NCBI GenBank assembly: GCA_022690815.1
Contig: JALCZJ010000001.1
Location: forward strand, 89,492-153,491
Length of the DNA stretch: 64,000 nt
Origin: Ferrimicrobium sp.
GTDB taxonomy: Bacteria > Actinomycetota > Acidimicrobiia > Acidimicrobiales > Acidimicrobiaceae
Direction of reading: 5' to 3'
Below are positions 9,160 to 20,994 of the stretch, one piece after another. Below the pieces are notes generated by a model that was not told the DNA's origin, ran no database searches, and saw nothing but the letters and a program-made list of their open reading frames with translations. How positions within the stretch are numbered: the first letter of the stretch is position 1; each line of letters starts with the position of its first letter. The position numbers were made by a program, and so were the translations under genes.

Positions 9160-12100
9160 ATGCTCGACTTAAGCCGGTTCGATCAGATCAGAATTGGGCT
9201 TGCAACCTCGGATGATATCAAGAACTGGTCACGTGGTGAGGTAAAGAAGCCGGAGACGATTAACTATCGGACCTTGCGCCCCGAGCGTGACGGCCTATTC
9301 TGCGAGCGGATTTTTGGACCAACCAAGGATTGGGAATGCGCCTGTGGCAAGTACAAGCGGGTGCGATTTAAGGGTATCGTCTGCGAGCGTTGTGGGGTCG
9401 AAGTCACTCGTGCCAAGGTGCGTCGTGAGCGCATGGGCCACATCGAGTTGGCTGCTCCTGTCGTGCACATCTGGTACCTCCGTGGCACCAGGTCTTGGCT
9501 TGCCTACCTTCTCATGGGTACTACCCCCAAAGAAGAGCTCAAGGCTAAGCAGCTCGAGAAGGTGATTTACTTTGCTGCCAACCTGGTCACCGCGGTCGAT
9601 GAGGATCGTCGGCACCAGGAGCTTCCGAATCTGGAGACCGAGATGCTCGAGGAGATCAAAGGCCTTGAGGATGCTCGCGATATCGAGATCGAGCATCGCT
9701 TCCAGGAACTCGAGGAGCAGCTCGCGGCCATGGAGGCCGAGGGCGCGAAGGACAGCGATGTACGTGCGCGCCAGCGACAGCTAGAAAAGGAGATCCAGTC
9801 CGTTCGTGAGCGTGCGAACCAATCGATCGAGCTGGTGCGTCGAGCCTTTGACGAGTTTCGGGAGCTCTATCCTCGGATGATTATCGAGGACGAGATCCTC
9901 TGGCGTGAGCTTCGGGCTCGCTACTCCGAGTACTTTGAGGGTGGCATGGGTGCCGAGGCAATTGCTGATCTGATCAACCGTATCGATTTCGATGCCGAGC
10001 AGGTCAAGCTCCGTGAAATGATCGAACCGACGGATGCCCGGCGTCCGCTGTCGGCTCAGCGCCGCCAAAAGGCGATTCGTCGCTTGAAGATCGTGTCGGC
10101 CTTCAATCGACGTGACGAGGATGGTCGGCGAATTAATGACCCGATGGCGATGATTCTCTCCGTCGTACCTGTCATACCCCCGGATTTGCGGCCGATGGTT
10201 CAGCTCGATGGTGGCCGTTTTGCCACCTCCGACCTGAACGACCTCTATCGTCGCGTCATTAACCGCAACAACCGCCTCAAGCGGTTGTTGGATCTTGGGG
10301 CACCAGAGATCATCGTCAACAACGAGAAGCGCATGCTCCAGGAGGCGGTTGACGCGCTGTTTGACAATGGACGGCGTGGTCGTCCCGTTGTTGGACCCGG
10401 TAACCGTCCACTCAAGAGTCTTTCGGATATGCTCAAGGGAAAGCAAGGCCGATTCCGTCAGAACCTTCTCGGTAAGCGCGTGGACTACTCCGGTCGTTCG
10501 GTCATCGTGGGCGGCCCAACGCTCAAGTTGCACCAGTGCGGTCTCCCCAAGCTCATGGCGCTTGAACTGTTCAAGCCGTTCGTGATGCGTCGGTTGGTTG
10601 AACTTGATTTTGCCCAGAATATTAAATCTGCCAAGCGCATGGTCGAGCGACGGCGTCCTCAGGTGTGGGAGGTACTCGATGGGGTCATCCGGGAGCACCC
10701 AGTTCTCTTGAACCGCGCACCGACGCTGCATAGGCTCGGCATCCAGGCATTCGAGCCGGTCTTGGTCGAGGGCAAGGCGATCCAGATCCACCCGTTGGTA
10801 ACGACGGCTTTCAACGCCGACTTCGATGGTGACCAGATGGCAGTTCACCTGCCACTGTCGCCGGAGGCACAGGCTGAGGCTAGAGTCTTGATGCTCTCGG
10901 CGAACAACATCATCTCGCCCGCGACAGGGCGACCGATTACCGTGCCGAGCTTGGACATGGTGTTCGGTTTGTTTTATCTGACCATCATCCGAGAGGATGA
11001 GATCGGTGCGGGTAAAGTGTTCCGACACAATTATGAAGTGCGTCGAGCCCTCGACACTGGTGAACTGGGTCTGCATGCCCCAATTCGCCTGCGACGTCTT
11101 GGATCGGATGGCGTAGTGGAGGAGCTGCGCACGACGGCTGGACGTGTGATTTTCAACGAGGCGCTACCTGAGGATTTCCGGTTTGTCAATGAGATCATCG
11201 GCAAGAAGAATCTACCTATTGGGGCGATCGTTGAAGAGGTGGCCAATGGTTACGACCGCAGTACGGTGCAGGTCACGCTTGATGCCATCAAGGATCTTGG
11301 ATTCCGGTTCGCCAGCCAGTCGGGTTTGACCATCTCCATTGACGACGTGAAGACGCCGATTGCCAAGGCAGAGATTCTGAACCGCTACGAGCGCGAGGCC
11401 GAAAAGGCTGAGGCGCAGTTCAAGCGGGGCATCATCACCGACGACGAGCGCAAGCAGAAGGAGATCGAGATCTGGACCTCAGCCACTGCTGAGATCGGTC
11501 ACGCGATCGACGAAATGCTTGCGGCCGATATTGTGAACCCGTTGGGCATGATGATCGAGTCTGGTGCTCGAGGCAACCCGCAACAGATCCGCCAGATCTC
11601 GGGTATCAAAGGTTTGGTAGCCAACCCACGTGGTGAGATGATCCCTCGGCCTATCAAGTCTTCGTTCCGTGAAGGACTCCAGGTACTCGAGTATTTCCTC
11701 TCAACCCACGGAGCACGCAAGGGTCTTGCTGATACTGCGTTGCGGACAGCTGACTCAGGGTATCTCACGCGCCGCCTTGTCGACGTTGCCCAGGAGATGA
11801 TCGTCCGAGAGATCGATTGTGGCACGAATCGAGGGATTTGGCTCGAAGACATCCGATTGGACGAGGCGGGACAGCGCTTCTATATTGAGAGTCGTGCATT
11901 TGGGCGCGTGTTAGCCGATGCCGTCAGCTTGGCCGATGGTACAGAGCTGGGGCGCGGAACCTTGCTCACCGATGCCTTGGTGACCGCTATCGCTGAGGAT
12001 CCGGGGGTCAATCAGATCCGGGTTCGTTCGGCCTTGACCTGCGAAACTGCACACGGTGTCTGTGCGATGTGTTACGGCAAGTCCCTTGGCGGGACTGGTC

Positions 12101-13005
12101 TCATCGAACTGGGTGAGGCGGTTGGCGTTGTTGCTGCGCAATCCATTGGAGAGCCTGGAACTCAGCTGACGATGCGTACGTTCCACCAGGGTGGTATTGC
12201 CGGTTCGGACATCACCCATGGACTACCTCGTGTCGTTGAACTCTTCGAGGCGCGGACGCCGAGAGGTGCTGCCATTCTGACCCATGGAGCCGGTGTTGTC
12301 CGACTCGTGGATGAGGAGAACGGCCAACGAGTCAGTGTTGTGCACGATGACGGTACCGAGGAGACGTATCTTTTGCCGACCCGAGTGCATCTCAACGTCC
12401 AGGATGGACAAGAGGTGGCGGCTGGCGATCCACTGGTCGATGGTCCTAACGATCCAAAGCAGGTGCTCGAAATCAAAGGCATCCGCGAGACTCAGCAGTA
12501 TCTGGTTGAAGAGGTCCAGAAGGTCTATCGTGACCAGGGCGTGCCAATCCACGATAAGCACATCGAGCTCATCGTGCGTCAGATGCTCCGTCGGGTCTTG
12601 GTTGCGGAGCCTGGAGATTCGGAATTCCTGCCGGGCGAGCGTGTCGAGTCCCAGATCTATGCTGAGGTGAACCGAGCACTGTTTGCACAAGGCCAGAGGC
12701 CAGCCGAAGGCAGGCCTGAGTTGATGGGGATTACAAAGGCTTCGCTTGCTACCGAGTCGTGGCTTAGCGCAGCCTCATTCCAGGAGACCACTCGAGTGCT
12801 CACCGAGGCCGCGATCGAAGGGAAATCAGACCCGTTGCTCGGTCTCAAGGAGAACATTATCCTTGGGAAGCTGATTCCGGCTGGTTCTGGCGTGAAGGAG
12901 TATCGTTCGGTCGAGGTGAAGGCTCCGTTCCATCGCAAACTCGCCTTCTGGAGTTCCGGGGATGAACCAGAGGCTGGTCCCGAGGATCTCATTGAGGAAG
13001 GCTAG
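9160..13005 (+). CDS. rpoC: DNA-directed RNA polymerase subunit beta'
   Basis: A 1281-residue beta' subunit. The N-terminal zinc ribbon (CACGKYKR...CERCGVEVT, about residues 59-80) is intact, and the catalytic magnesium loop [12 protein letters not shown] lies near residue 552. The trigger-loop/bridge region and the second cysteine set ([13 protein letters not shown]) are present. The ATG immediately follows the rpoB stop, so the two are translated from one message. Confidence 0.98.
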   Translation: MLDLSRFDQIRIGLATSDDIKNWSRGEVKKPETINYRTLRPERDGLFCERIFGPTKDWECACGKYKRVRFKGIVCERCGVEVTRAKVRRERMGHIELAAPVVHIWYLRGTRSWLAYLLMGTTPKEELKAKQLEKVIYFAANLVTAVDEDRRHQELPNLETEMLEEIKGLEDARDIEIEHRFQELEEQLAAMEAEGAKDSDVRARQRQLEKEIQSVRERANQSIELVRRAFDEFRELYPRMIIEDEILWRELRARYSEYFEGGMGAEAIADLINRIDFDAEQVKLREMIEPTDARRPLSAQRRQKAIRRLKIVSAFNRRDEDGRRINDPMAMILSVVPVIPPDLRPMVQLDGGRFATSDLNDLYRRVINRNNRLKRLLDLGAPEIIVNNEKRMLQEAVDALFDNGRRGRPVVGPGNRPLKSLSDMLKGKQGRFRQNLLGKRVDYSGRSVIVGGPTLKLHQCGLPKLMALELFKPFVMRRLVELDFAQNIKSAKRMVERRRPQVWEVLDGVIREHPVLLNRAPTLHRLGIQAFEPVLVEGKAIQIHPLVTTAFNADFDGDQMAVHLPLSPEAQAEARVLMLSANNIISPATGRPITVPSLDMVFGLFYLTIIREDEIGAGKVFRHNYEVRRALDTGELGLHAPIRLRRLGSDGVVEELRTTAGRVIFNEALPEDFRFVNEIIGKKNLPIGAIVEEVANGYDRSTVQVTLDAIKDLGFRFASQSGLTISIDDVKTPIAKAEILNRYEREAEKAEAQFKRGIITDDERKQKEIEIWTSATAEIGHAIDEMLAADIVNPLGMMIESGARGNPQQIRQISGIKGLVANPRGEMIPRPIKSSFREGLQVLEYFLSTHGARKGLADTALRTADSGYLTRRLVDVAQEMIVREIDCGTNRGIWLEDIRLDEAGQRFYIESRAFGRVLADAVSLADGTELGRGTLLTDALVTAIAEDPGVNQIRVRSALTCETAHGVCAMCYGKSLGGTGLIELGEAVGVVAAQSIGEPGTQLTMRTFHQGGIAGSDITHGLPRVVELFEARTPRGAAILTHGAGVVRLVDEENGQRVSVVHDDGTEETYLLPTRVHLNVQDGQEVAAGDPLVDGPNDPKQVLEIKGIRETQQYLVEEVQKVYRDQGVPIHDKHIELIVRQMLRRVLVAEPGDSEFLPGERVESQIYAEVNRALFAQGQRPAEGRPELMGITKASLATESWLSAASFQETTRVLTEAAIEGKSDPLLGLKENIILGKLIPAGSGVKEYRSVEVKAPFHRKLAFWSSGDEPEAGPEDLIEEG

Positions 13006-13106
13006 TTCAAGCATAATGACCGTTAGACTGTCCCGTTGGGCCAGGAGTGGCTCCGGGCTGCTCTGTGTGTTGGCTAAACCAGAATGTAATTGACGAGAGG
13101 AACGTC

Positions 13107-13478
13107 TTGCCTACCATTTCACAGTTAGTTAGGAAAGGTCGCGAGTCCAAGCGGACGAAGACCAAGACACCAGCGTTGAAGGGATCCCCACAACGACGAG
13201 GCGTATGTACGCGGGTTTACACTGCGACTCCGAAGAAGCCGAACTCGGCGCTGCGTAAGGTAGCACGCGTGCGCCTTACGTCCGGTGTTGAGGTAACGGC
13301 GTATATCCCAGGGATCGGTCATAATCTTCAAGAGCACTCTATCGTGCTCGTGAGGGGTGGGCGCGTGAAGGATCTTCCCGGTGTTCGTTACAAGATCGTC
13401 CGAGGATCGCTTGATTCGGCTGGAGTAAAGAATCGTAAGCAGGCTCGTAGCCGGTACGGTGCGAAGAGGGAGAAGTAG
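13107..13478 (+). CDS. rpsL: 30S ribosomal protein S12
   Basis: A 123-residue S12 at the decoding centre. The start is TTG 13107, six bases after GAGAGG, giving the canonical [12 protein letters not shown]-terminus. The streptomycin-relevant lysines in [16 protein letters not shown] and [13 protein letters not shown] are the sensitive-type residues. It heads the rpsL-rpsG-fusA-tuf (str) cluster. Confidence 0.97.
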   Translation: MPTISQLVRKGRESKRTKTKTPALKGSPQRRGVCTRVYTATPKKPNSALRKVARVRLTSGVEVTAYIPGIGHNLQEHSIVLVRGGRVKDLPGVRYKIVRGSLDSAGVKNRKQARSRYGAKREK

Positions 13479-13482
13479 CGTT

Positions 13483-13953
13483 ATGCCCAGGAAGGGACCC
13501 ATTCAGCCAAGGTTTATCCCGGCAGACCCGATCTATCACTCAGTCCTTGTCGCACAGTTCGTGAACAAGGTTCTCGTCAGTGGCAAGAAGTCGGTTGCGG
13601 AGCACATTGTCTATCGCGCGCTCGACATCGTCGCTGAGAAGGTCGGTAGCGATCCAGTCGCAGTGTTGAAGCGTGCGGTGGACAATACTCGCCCCGATAC
13701 TGAGGTGCGCTCGCGACGGGTTGGCGGCACTACGTATCAGGTTCCGGTTTTGGTTAAGCCTCGGCGGGCTAACTCAGTTGCGATTCGGTGGATTGTCACC
13801 AACGCCAAGGGCCGCCGGGAAAAGACCATGGTTGAGCGGTTGGCGAATGAGATCTTGGATGCCTCCAATGGCGTTGGTGCCTCGGTGAAGCGTCGCGATG
13901 ATACTCATAAGATGGCGGAGTCAAACCGGGCATTCATGCATTACCGCTGGTAG
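13483..13953 (+). CDS. rpsG: 30S ribosomal protein S7
   Basis: A 156-residue S7, the primary binder of the 16S 3' domain. It opens [20 protein letters not shown] and ends with the conserved [21 protein letters not shown]. It begins four bases after the rpsL stop. Confidence 0.97.
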   Translation: MPRKGPIQPRFIPADPIYHSVLVAQFVNKVLVSGKKSVAEHIVYRALDIVAEKVGSDPVAVLKRAVDNTRPDTEVRSRRVGGTTYQVPVLVKPRRANSVAIRWIVTNAKGRREKTMVERLANEILDASNGVGASVKRRDDTHKMAESNRAFMHYRW

Positions 13954-14361
13954 GTGTGGAATGCAGATAGTGAAGTAGTAATCACAGAGAGTACGGGGTC
14001 ATCTGCCGGGTGGTTCGAAGAGCGTCCGTGTAGGGTGGTCGGCGCGGACTAGTCAGTGGGTTGGTAGTCGCGATTGCCAGGCAAGGACAGGTCAGTGTCA
14101 GCAGGCAAGGACAAGCCAGTGTCAAACTGCAATCCGTTGTCAGTGGTGATGACTTAGACTGGTCGTTTGAATAGTCAGCTCGGATTGAGTGAGTGTCTGC
14201 GCATTCGGGCCGCCGTTTCTGAGATGAGATCCGGCCATGATATGTGGTCGATTTGGTTAGTTGTAGTTTGACAGTCGATCCCAATTACATGGTTCTGGAA
14301 AGACTGCTACGGGCGTCTCCGTTCTCTCATTGAGATCGTGGATGTAGAGGAGAAGGAGTAA
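13954..14361. other. Intergenic region rpsG-fusA
   Basis: A 408-base gap with no recognisable gene. It holds an imperfect 22-base direct repeat (14079-14100 and 14103-14124, unit AGGCAAGGACAGGTCAGTGT...). A separate fusA-tuf promoter is likely here, but none could be fixed by eye. Confidence 0.5.
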
Positions 14362-16449
14362 ATGGTTACCAAGCGAGAGATCCCTCTCGAGCGAATTCGC
14401 AATATCGGTATTATGGCCCACATTGATGCGGGCAAGACGACCACCACCGAACGGATTCTCTACTATACGGGCAAGAACTACAAAATCGGTGAGGTCCATG
14501 AAGGGGCCGCGACGATGGACTGGATGCCTCAAGAGCAGGAACGTGGTATCACCATTACCTCTGCTGCAACCACCGCGTTCTGGAAGGACCATCGAGTCAA
14601 CATCATCGATACGCCGGGACACGTCGATTTCACGGTGGAGGTCGAGCGTTCGCTTCGAGTGTTGGACGGTGCCGTCGCTGTTTTCGATGCGGTTGCTGGC
14701 GTGGAGCCCCAATCCGAGACGGTGTGGCGCCAGGGCAACAAGTATTCGGTTCCGCGGATCTGTTTCATCAATAAGATGGATCGCGTTGGAGCGAACTTCG
14801 AGCGTTGCGTCGCGATGATCAAGGATCGGCTCGATGCCAATCCTTTGGTGATTCAGCTCCCGATTGGTTCGGAGAGTGACTTTCTGGGTGTCATTGACCT
14901 GCTTCGCATGGAGGCCATTATCTGGGATGAGGGCATGGGCGATAAGTTCCACACTGAAGCCATCCCGGACAATTTACTTAGCGCTGCAGAGGATGCCCAC
15001 CGAGAGCTCATCGATGTGCTAAGTAATTTCGATGATGACCTGATGGAGCTCTATATCCAGGATCTGGAGATATCGCCTGAGTTTCTCCAAGGTGCGATTC
15101 GCAAGGCAACCATCGCCAACTCGCTGGTGCCGGTCCTGTGTGGGTCAGCCTTTAAGAACAAGGGTGTACAGCCATTGCTTGATGCCGTGGTTGACTTTCT
15201 CCCATCGCCGGTTGACATCAAGCCAGCAATTGGGACCAGTCTTTCGGGAGCCGAGGAAATTGAGCGAGAGCCGTCTGACGACGCGCCGTTCTCAGCCTTG
15301 GCGTTCAAGATCATGACTGACCCCTTTGTTGGGAAGCTGACCTATTTCCGGGTCTACTCCGGGACCCTTGAAAAAGGGGCGACGGTCTTGAACTCGACCA
15401 AGGACAAGAAAGAACGACTTGGTCGCATCCTGCTCATGCACGCCAATCACCGGGAGGATATCGATTCGGTGGCTGCCGGCGACATCGTAGCCGCGGTTGG
15501 GTTTAAAAATACGACGACGGGGGATACCCTCTGCGATCCGGCAAAGCCAATCATCCTTGAAAGCCTAGAGTTCCCGGATCCGGTGATTCATGTGGCCGTC
15601 GAGCCAAAGACTAAGGCTGACCAGGAGAAGATGAGTCGGGCGTTGTTCGCTCTTGCCGAAGAAGACCCGACGTTTCGGGTGCGTTCTGACCAGGAGACTG
15701 GGCAGACGGTCATCTCTGGCATGGGTGAACTGCACCTTGAAGTCCTCGTTGATCGCATGCTACGCGAGTTCAAGGTGGATGCCAACGTGGGTAAGCCGCA
15801 GGTTGCCTACCGCGAGACGATTCGAAAGCCAGTAGAGCGCATCGAGGAGCGCTACGTTCGCCAGACGGGTGGACGTGGTCAGTATGGCCACGTTGTCATC
15901 AACGTCGAGCCACTCGGTGCCGGAAGCGGTTATGAGTTTGTCGATAAGATTACTGGTGGCGTCATCCCCAAGGAATACATCCCCTCAGTGGACGCGGGTA
16001 TTCAGGAGGCGCTCTCGTCGGGAGTGCTCGCCGGATATCCAGTGGAGGATCTGCGGGTCACCTTGGTGTTTGGCTCCTATCACGACGTTGACTCCTCTGA
16101 GATGGCGTTTCGTATTGCGGGTTCCATGGCGGTAAAGAAGGCGGTGCGGGCTGCAAATCCGGTGCTGCTCGAGCCGATCATGGCGGTTGAGGTGGTGACC
16201 CCTGATGATTACATGGGGGACGTCATCGGAGATCTCTCGTCTCGGCGTGGCCGGGTCGAGGGCATGGATCAGGTTGGGAATAACCAAGTTATTCGCGCCC
16301 TGGTTCCATTGTCGGAGATGTTTGGTTACGCTACCGACTTGCGTTCTAAGACGCAAGGTCGGGCGACGTATACCATGCAGTTCCACGCGTATCAAGAAGT
16401 CCCGGATTCGATTGCGGCGGAGATCGTCCGCAAGGTCCGAGGCGAGTAG
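14362..16449 (+). CDS. fusA: Elongation factor G
   Basis: A 695-residue translocation GTPase. The G domain carries AHIDAGKTT (residues 19-27), DTPGH (about 83) and NKMD (about 137). Domains II-V follow, including [13 protein letters not shown] and the C-terminal [21 protein letters not shown]. Length and motifs are those of canonical EF-G rather than the FusB-like paralogue. The ATG follows GAAGGAG. Confidence 0.97.
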   Translation: MVTKREIPLERIRNIGIMAHIDAGKTTTTERILYYTGKNYKIGEVHEGAATMDWMPQEQERGITITSAATTAFWKDHRVNIIDTPGHVDFTVEVERSLRVLDGAVAVFDAVAGVEPQSETVWRQGNKYSVPRICFINKMDRVGANFERCVAMIKDRLDANPLVIQLPIGSESDFLGVIDLLRMEAIIWDEGMGDKFHTEAIPDNLLSAAEDAHRELIDVLSNFDDDLMELYIQDLEISPEFLQGAIRKATIANSLVPVLCGSAFKNKGVQPLLDAVVDFLPSPVDIKPAIGTSLSGAEEIEREPSDDAPFSALAFKIMTDPFVGKLTYFRVYSGTLEKGATVLNSTKDKKERLGRILLMHANHREDIDSVAAGDIVAAVGFKNTTTGDTLCDPAKPIILESLEFPDPVIHVAVEPKTKADQEKMSRALFALAEEDPTFRVRSDQETGQTVISGMGELHLEVLVDRMLREFKVDANVGKPQVAYRETIRKPVERIEERYVRQTGGRGQYGHVVINVEPLGAGSGYEFVDKITGGVIPKEYIPSVDAGIQEALSSGVLAGYPVEDLRVTLVFGSYHDVDSSEMAFRIAGSMAVKKAVRAANPVLLEPIMAVEVVTPDDYMGDVIGDLSSRRGRVEGMDQVGNNQVIRALVPLSEMFGYATDLRSKTQGRATYTMQFHAYQEVPDSIAAEIVRKVRGE

Positions 16450-16519
16450 ACTACGTAGTTCTGTAATGGGTCAAGGTTGCGCCGTGTGGGCGCAGTGAGT
16501 AGCAACGGAGCAGGAGAAG

Positions 16520-17707
16520 ATGGCAAAGCAGAAGTTCGAGCGAAGTAAGCCTCACTTGAACATCGGAACCATGGGTCATATTGACCATGGTAAGACGACG
16601 TTGACGGCAGCGATTACCAAGGTATTGTCTGAGAGTAATCCAAATGTGAAGTTTAAGCCTTTCGATCAGATCGATAAGGCCCCGGAAGAGAAGGCTCGTG
16701 GCATCACCATCGCCATCTCGCATGTTGAGTACGAGACCGATAAGCGGCATTATGCCCACGTCGATATGCCTGGACACGCTGACTACATCAAGAATATGAT
16801 CACCGGTGCCGCCCAGGTTGATGGTGCGATCTTGGTCGTCGCGGCAACGGATGGTCCAATGCCCCAGACTCGTGAGCACGTTCTGCTTGCCCGTCAGGTT
16901 GGTGTCCCCTACATTGTCGTGGCGCTTAATAAGGCGGACATGGTCGATGATGAGGAGCTGCTCGACCTCGTCGAGCTTGAGGTCCGAGAGTTGCTGAACG
17001 AGTATGAGTTCCCAGGTGACGATACTCCTATCGTTCGTGTTTCGGCCCTGAAGGCACTCGAGGGCGACAAGGAGTGGGAGGAGAAGATCCTCGAGCTGAT
17101 GGCTGCGGCCGACGATTACATCCCAGAGCCTGAGCGACCACTCGATCGCCCATTCCTGATGCCTATTGAGGACGTGTTAACCATTCCTGGTCGTGGCACC
17201 GTTGTCACCGGCAAGGTCGAGGCCGGCAAGGTCAAGGTATCCGAAGAGGTGGAGATCGTTGGTTTGCGACCGACGCAAAAGACCGTTGTTACCGGCGTCG
17301 AGATGTTCAACAAGGAGCTTGGAGAAGGCATGGCAGGAGACAACGTTGGTGTCCTGTTGCGTGGCGTCAAGCGTACCGATGTTGAGCGTGGTCAGGTAGT
17401 CTGCAAGCCCGGTAGCATTACACCGCATACCGAGTTTGAGGCCAATGTCTATGTGCTCTCAAAGGAAGAGGGCGGTCGTCACAAGCCGTTCTTTAACCAT
17501 TATCGTCCTCAGTTCTACTTCAGGACCACGGACGTCACTGGTAGCATCATGTTGCCTGAAGGAACTGAGATGGCGATGCCTGGTGACAACATCAGCATCA
17601 AGGTCGAGCTAGGCAAGCCGATTGCGATGGACGAGGGTCTCCGTTTCGCTATCCGTGAGGGTGGTCGAACCGTTGGCGCTGGTCGCGTCGTGAAGATCAT
17701 CAAGTAG
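16520..17707 (+). CDS. tuf: Elongation factor Tu
   Basis: A 395-residue GTPase that delivers aminoacyl-tRNA. Motifs are GHIDHGKTT (residues 19-27; Ile replaces the more common Val), DMPGHADY (about 82) and NKAD (about 137), followed by the two beta-barrel domains ending [14 protein letters not shown]. It lies 70 bases after fusA with AGGAG upstream. Confidence 0.98.
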   Translation: MAKQKFERSKPHLNIGTMGHIDHGKTTLTAAITKVLSESNPNVKFKPFDQIDKAPEEKARGITIAISHVEYETDKRHYAHVDMPGHADYIKNMITGAAQVDGAILVVAATDGPMPQTREHVLLARQVGVPYIVVALNKADMVDDEELLDLVELEVRELLNEYEFPGDDTPIVRVSALKALEGDKEWEEKILELMAAADDYIPEPERPLDRPFLMPIEDVLTIPGRGTVVTGKVEAGKVKVSEEVEIVGLRPTQKTVVTGVEMFNKELGEGMAGDNVGVLLRGVKRTDVERGQVVCKPGSITPHTEFEANVYVLSKEEGGRHKPFFNHYRPQFYFRTTDVTGSIMLPEGTEMAMPGDNISIKVELGKPIAMDEGLRFAIREGGRTVGAGRVVKIIK

Positions 17708-17716
17708 TTAAGCGGT

Positions 17717-17746
17717 GAATGGCCCGGAGGCAGCTCCGGGCCATTC
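17717..17746 (+). terminator. Hairpin after tuf
   Basis: A 13-bp perfect stem GAATGGCCCGGAG / CTCCGGGCCATTC with a four-base loop, followed by CCTGTGTTTT. This is a plausible terminator or attenuator between tuf and the S10 operon. Confidence 0.65.
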
Positions 17747-17796
17747 CCTGTGTTTTGGCGGTTGCCGGACCGGATCCGGCCGAGATACGGAGCGAA

Positions 17797-18117
17797 ATGA
17801 CTGACAAGCAGCGAATCAGGATCAGGATCAAGGGTTTCGACCATGAAATCCTCGAAGCCTCGACACAGAGAATTGTTGATACGGTAACACGGACACAGGG
17901 TAAGGTCGTTGGGCCAGTGCCACTGCCGACCGATATCCATCGGTATACGGTGATCCGCTCACCGCACAAGTACAAGGATTCTCGAGAGCATTTTGAGATG
18001 CGGATTCACAAGCGGCTGCTCGATATCGTTGATCACTCGGCAAAGACCGTAGACGCGTTGAAGCGCCTCGAGTTGCCTGCGGGTGTCGATATCGAGATCA
18101 AAATCCAGAACGTGTAA
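17797..18117 (+). CDS. rpsJ: 30S ribosomal protein S10
   Basis: A 106-residue S10 (NusE), a ribosomal protein that also serves in Nus antitermination. It reads [20 protein letters not shown] with the family [17 protein letters not shown] loop. ATG 17797 is preceded by CGGAG; the longer upstream frame runs through the tuf hairpin and is rejected. It is the first gene of the S10 operon. Confidence 0.97.
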   Translation: MTDKQRIRIRIKGFDHEILEASTQRIVDTVTRTQGKVVGPVPLPTDIHRYTVIRSPHKYKDSREHFEMRIHKRLLDIVDHSAKTVDALKRLELPAGVDIEIKIQNV

Positions 18118-18277
18118 AAAGGCCTAACTCGGGTGCCTGGTGGGCATCGAGGTGTGATTAGTATTATTAGGTCGTTTCTTGTCCGGTTGTGCCTTCGCGG
18201 GACCCTCCGGCATTCGTGACACCGTGGCACCGATGCGGTTGTATCCGTATGTGCCGTTGCAAAGATTGAAGGATTTC

Positions 18278-18925
18278 ATGGCTAGTAAAACAGTGGTTGG
18301 CGAGAAAGTCGGCATGACCCAAGTCTGGGTCGATAACGATCATGTCGTTCCGGTCACGGTAATTCGCGTGCTACCCGCACGGGTCCTACGGCACAAGACG
18401 CTGGATCGCGATGGGTATGAGGCGGTTCAGGTTGCCGTCGGCGTAGTGCAGCCGTCGCGGCTGACGAAGCCGGTGCTAGGTCAGTTCACCACCAGGGGTG
18501 TTGAGCCAGGTCGCAAAATCATGGAGTTTCGCCTTGAGGGTTCTCAAGAGCTGGCCGTTGGTGCGGCTATCGACGCGTCCGCTATCAATAGCGGCGACAG
18601 AGTTGATGTGGTGGCCACCAGCAGGGGACATGGGTTCTCGGGTGGAATGAAGCGACACAACTTCAAGGGTCAAGGTGGAAGCCACGGTAACCATAAGAAG
18701 CACAGGGCACCCGGCTCCATCGGTGCCTGTGCGACGCCAGCGCGCGTGTTCAAGGGTACGCGGATGGCCGGTCAATACGGTAGTGAGCGAACCACCATTA
18801 TGAATCTCGAGGTCGTGCGATCAGAGCCCGATCGCCAATTGCTCTTGATCAAAGGGGCGGTTCCAGGACCGAGGGGCGGCATGGTCGTTATCCGGGACAC
18901 AGTGAAGGGTGGGAAACGAGCATGA
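18278..18925 (+). CDS. rplC: 50S ribosomal protein L3
   Basis: A 215-residue L3 that reaches the peptidyl-transferase centre. It begins MASKTVVGEKVGMTQVW; the internal loop has GFSGGMKRHNFKGQ and HRAPGSIGACATPARVFKGT. ATG 18278 with GAAGGA upstream gives the family N-terminus. The gap from rpsJ is 160 bases. It overlaps rplD by ATGA. Confidence 0.97.
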   Translation: MASKTVVGEKVGMTQVWVDNDHVVPVTVIRVLPARVLRHKTLDRDGYEAVQVAVGVVQPSRLTKPVLGQFTTRGVEPGRKIMEFRLEGSQELAVGAAIDASAINSGDRVDVVATSRGHGFSGGMKRHNFKGQGGSHGNHKKHRAPGSIGACATPARVFKGTRMAGQYGSERTTIMNLEVVRSEPDRQLLLIKGAVPGPRGGMVVIRDTVKGGKRA

Positions 18926-19563
18926 CGTTGCAAGCCAAGGTTGTCAATGTTTCCGGTGTTCTCGAGGGTGAAATTGAACTCGTCGGTGATGTTTTTGGAG
19001 TGTCCGCTAATGTTGGTCTCCTCCACCAAGTAGTTGTAGCCGAGGAGGCAAATCGTCGGCGGGGTACTCACTCTACTAAGACGCGCGCAGAGGTCTCGGG
19101 CGGCGGCGCCAAGCCGTTCCGTCAAAAGGGAACCGGTAACGCCCGTCAAGGATCGACGCGGGCGCCGCAGTTCACTGGTGGTGGTATCGTCCATGGACCA
19201 AGGCCGCGCAGCTATGCGCAGGCGACACCCAAGAAGATGGTACGCGCGGCGTTACGGCAGGCGCTCAGTGATCGAGCCCAAGGGGAAGCCATATTCGTCC
19301 TTCGCGGTGACCTAGCGTCGCCGTCGACGAAGGCCGCCGTGAACATCGTGCGAGGTGCGGGTCTTGATGGCAAAGGTATAGCCCTCGTGGTGCTTCCAGG
19401 TGAGTCCTCGATTGTTCGGAGCTTCCGCAATCTTCCGGATTTCATGATTACGACACCGGCATCGTTGCTGACACGTACGGTGTTGACGAGTGACGTGGTG
19501 TTCTTCACGGAGGCCGCGTTGACGGCCACCGTGGCACGTTTGAGCCAGAGAGAGGGTGAGTAG
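18922..19563 (+). CDS. rplD: 50S ribosomal protein L4
   Basis: A 213-residue L4 lining the exit tunnel. The extended loop AEVSGGGAKPFRQKGTGNAR and the GGGIVHGPRPRSY motif are clear. In some bacteria L4 attenuates the S10 operon; no such site was identified here. The start overlaps the rplC stop by four bases. Confidence 0.97.
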   Translation: MTLQAKVVNVSGVLEGEIELVGDVFGVSANVGLLHQVVVAEEANRRRGTHSTKTRAEVSGGGAKPFRQKGTGNARQGSTRAPQFTGGGIVHGPRPRSYAQATPKKMVRAALRQALSDRAQGEAIFVLRGDLASPSTKAAVNIVRGAGLDGKGIALVVLPGESSIVRSFRNLPDFMITTPASLLTRTVLTSDVVFFTEAALTATVARLSQREGE

Positions 19564-19568
19564 CGGTT

Positions 19569-19865
19569 ATGCACGCTGGAGATCGCTATCAGATCCTTCG
19601 CCGTCCACTTGTGTCGGAGAAGAGTTATCAGCTGATGGATGCGGGTGTCTATACCTTTGAGGTGGACACCGATGCCACCAAGATCGACGTCCGTAAGGCT
19701 GTTGAGCAGCTCTTCGAGGTGAAGGTTGCCAAGGTCAACACCTTGAACCGTAAGGGTAAGTCGACCCGTAATCGTCGCACTGGGAAAATCAGCTTTCGTC
19801 CGGATACCAAGATTGCGTACGTGACCCTTCGCGAGGGTTTCGCAATCGAATTGTTGCAGAGGTAG
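19569..19865 (+). CDS. rplW: 50S ribosomal protein L23
   Basis: A 98-residue L23 at the tunnel exit, the docking site for trigger factor and SRP. It has RRPLVSEKSYQLMDAGVYTF and the LNRKGKSTRNRRTGK loop. It begins six bases after rplD. Confidence 0.97.
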   Translation: MHAGDRYQILRRPLVSEKSYQLMDAGVYTFEVDTDATKIDVRKAVEQLFEVKVAKVNTLNRKGKSTRNRRTGKISFRPDTKIAYVTLREGFAIELLQR

Positions 19866-19872
19866 GTAGGTA

Positions 19873-20709
19873 ATGGCGATCCGTAGACGCAAGCCGACGA
19901 GCGCGGGACGACGTTTTCAGTCTGTCTCCACGTTCGACGAGCTGACGAAGAAGGCTCCAGAGAAGTCACTGCTCGAACCGAAGTCGAGCACTGGTGGGCG
20001 TAACTCCAAGGGACGCAAGACCGCGCGCCACCGTGGGGGCGGCCACAAGCAGCAGTACCGCATCATCGACTTTAAGCGCACCAAAGACGGTGTCCCGGCT
20101 ACCGTGGCAGCGATCGAGTATGATCCGAACCGTAATGCTCGAATCGCACTCTTGCATTATCACGATGGTGAAAAGCGCTACATTCTTGCTCCTCGAGGGT
20201 TGAAGGTTGGTGACAAGGTGCAATCGGGGGTGGGTGCCGACATCACGGTTGGCAATGCCCTCCCGTTGCGGGCCATTCCGGTCGGTTCGGTGGTGCACAA
20301 TGTTGAGCTCCGGCCAGGACAGGGTGGCAAGATTGCGCGCTCTGCCGGTATGAGCGTCCAACTCGTTGGTCGAGATGAAGTGTACGCCACACTGCGACTG
20401 CCGTCTACTGAGATGCGCCGTGTCCCGGCAGATGCCCGGGCCACCATTGGTGAGGTCGGGAATGCTGAGTTCGAGCTCCTCTCGGTTGGTAAGGCCGGGC
20501 GCAATCGCTGGAAGGGCGTGCGACCACAGACACGTGGTGTCGCCATGAACCCGGTCGATCACCCGTTGGGTGGTGGAGAAGGCAAGACCTCGGGAGGCCG
20601 ACACCCGGTCTCGCCGTGGGGCAAGCCTGAAGGACGTACTCGTCGCGCCCACCGTGATTCCGATCAACTTATTATTCGACGACGTCGCGGTCGTGGAGCC
20701 AGGAGATAA
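19873..20709 (+). CDS. rplB: 50S ribosomal protein L2
   Basis: A 278-residue L2 required for subunit joining and peptidyl transfer. It shows [18 protein letters not shown] near the N-terminus and the C-terminal [20 protein letters not shown] containing the conserved functional histidine. Confidence 0.98.
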   Translation: MAIRRRKPTSAGRRFQSVSTFDELTKKAPEKSLLEPKSSTGGRNSKGRKTARHRGGGHKQQYRIIDFKRTKDGVPATVAAIEYDPNRNARIALLHYHDGEKRYILAPRGLKVGDKVQSGVGADITVGNALPLRAIPVGSVVHNVELRPGQGGKIARSAGMSVQLVGRDEVYATLRLPSTEMRRVPADARATIGEVGNAEFELLSVGKAGRNRWKGVRPQTRGVAMNPVDHPLGGGEGKTSGGRHPVSPWGKPEGRTRRAHRDSDQLIIRRRRGRGARR

Positions 20710-20712
20710 ACG

Positions 20713-20994
20713 ATGCCCAGAAGTCTGAAAAAGGGTCCCTTTGTCGATGATCATCTCCTCAAGAAGGTAGATGATCTCAATGAGAAGAACGAGAAGCGGG
20801 TCATCAAGACCTGGTCACGTCGGTCTACCATTATCCCAGACATGGTCGGTCACACCATTGCGGTCCATGATGGACGCAAGCATGTCCCCGTCTACCTCAC
20901 CGAGTCGATGGTTGGGCACAAACTTGGAGAGTTCGCGCCTACCAGAACGTTCCGCTACCACGCTGGACAAGAAAAGACGGCGAGGAGAAGATAG
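20713..20994 (+). CDS. rpsS: 30S ribosomal protein S19
   Basis: A 93-residue S19 in the head of the 30S subunit. It opens [19 protein letters not shown] and contains [18 protein letters not shown]. It sits three bases after rplB and its stop overlaps the rplV GTG by one base. Confidence 0.97.
   Translation: MPRSLKKGPFVDDHLLKKVDDLNEKNEKRVIKTWSRRSTIIPDMVGHTIAVHDGRKHVPVYLTESMVGHKLGEFAPTRTFRYHAGQEKTARRR

Noticed and set aside
9781..11076. Long 431-codon open frame antisense to rpoC
   Set aside because: It mirrors the codon structure of rpoC, has no recognisable domain, and rpoC in the opposite strand is unambiguous.
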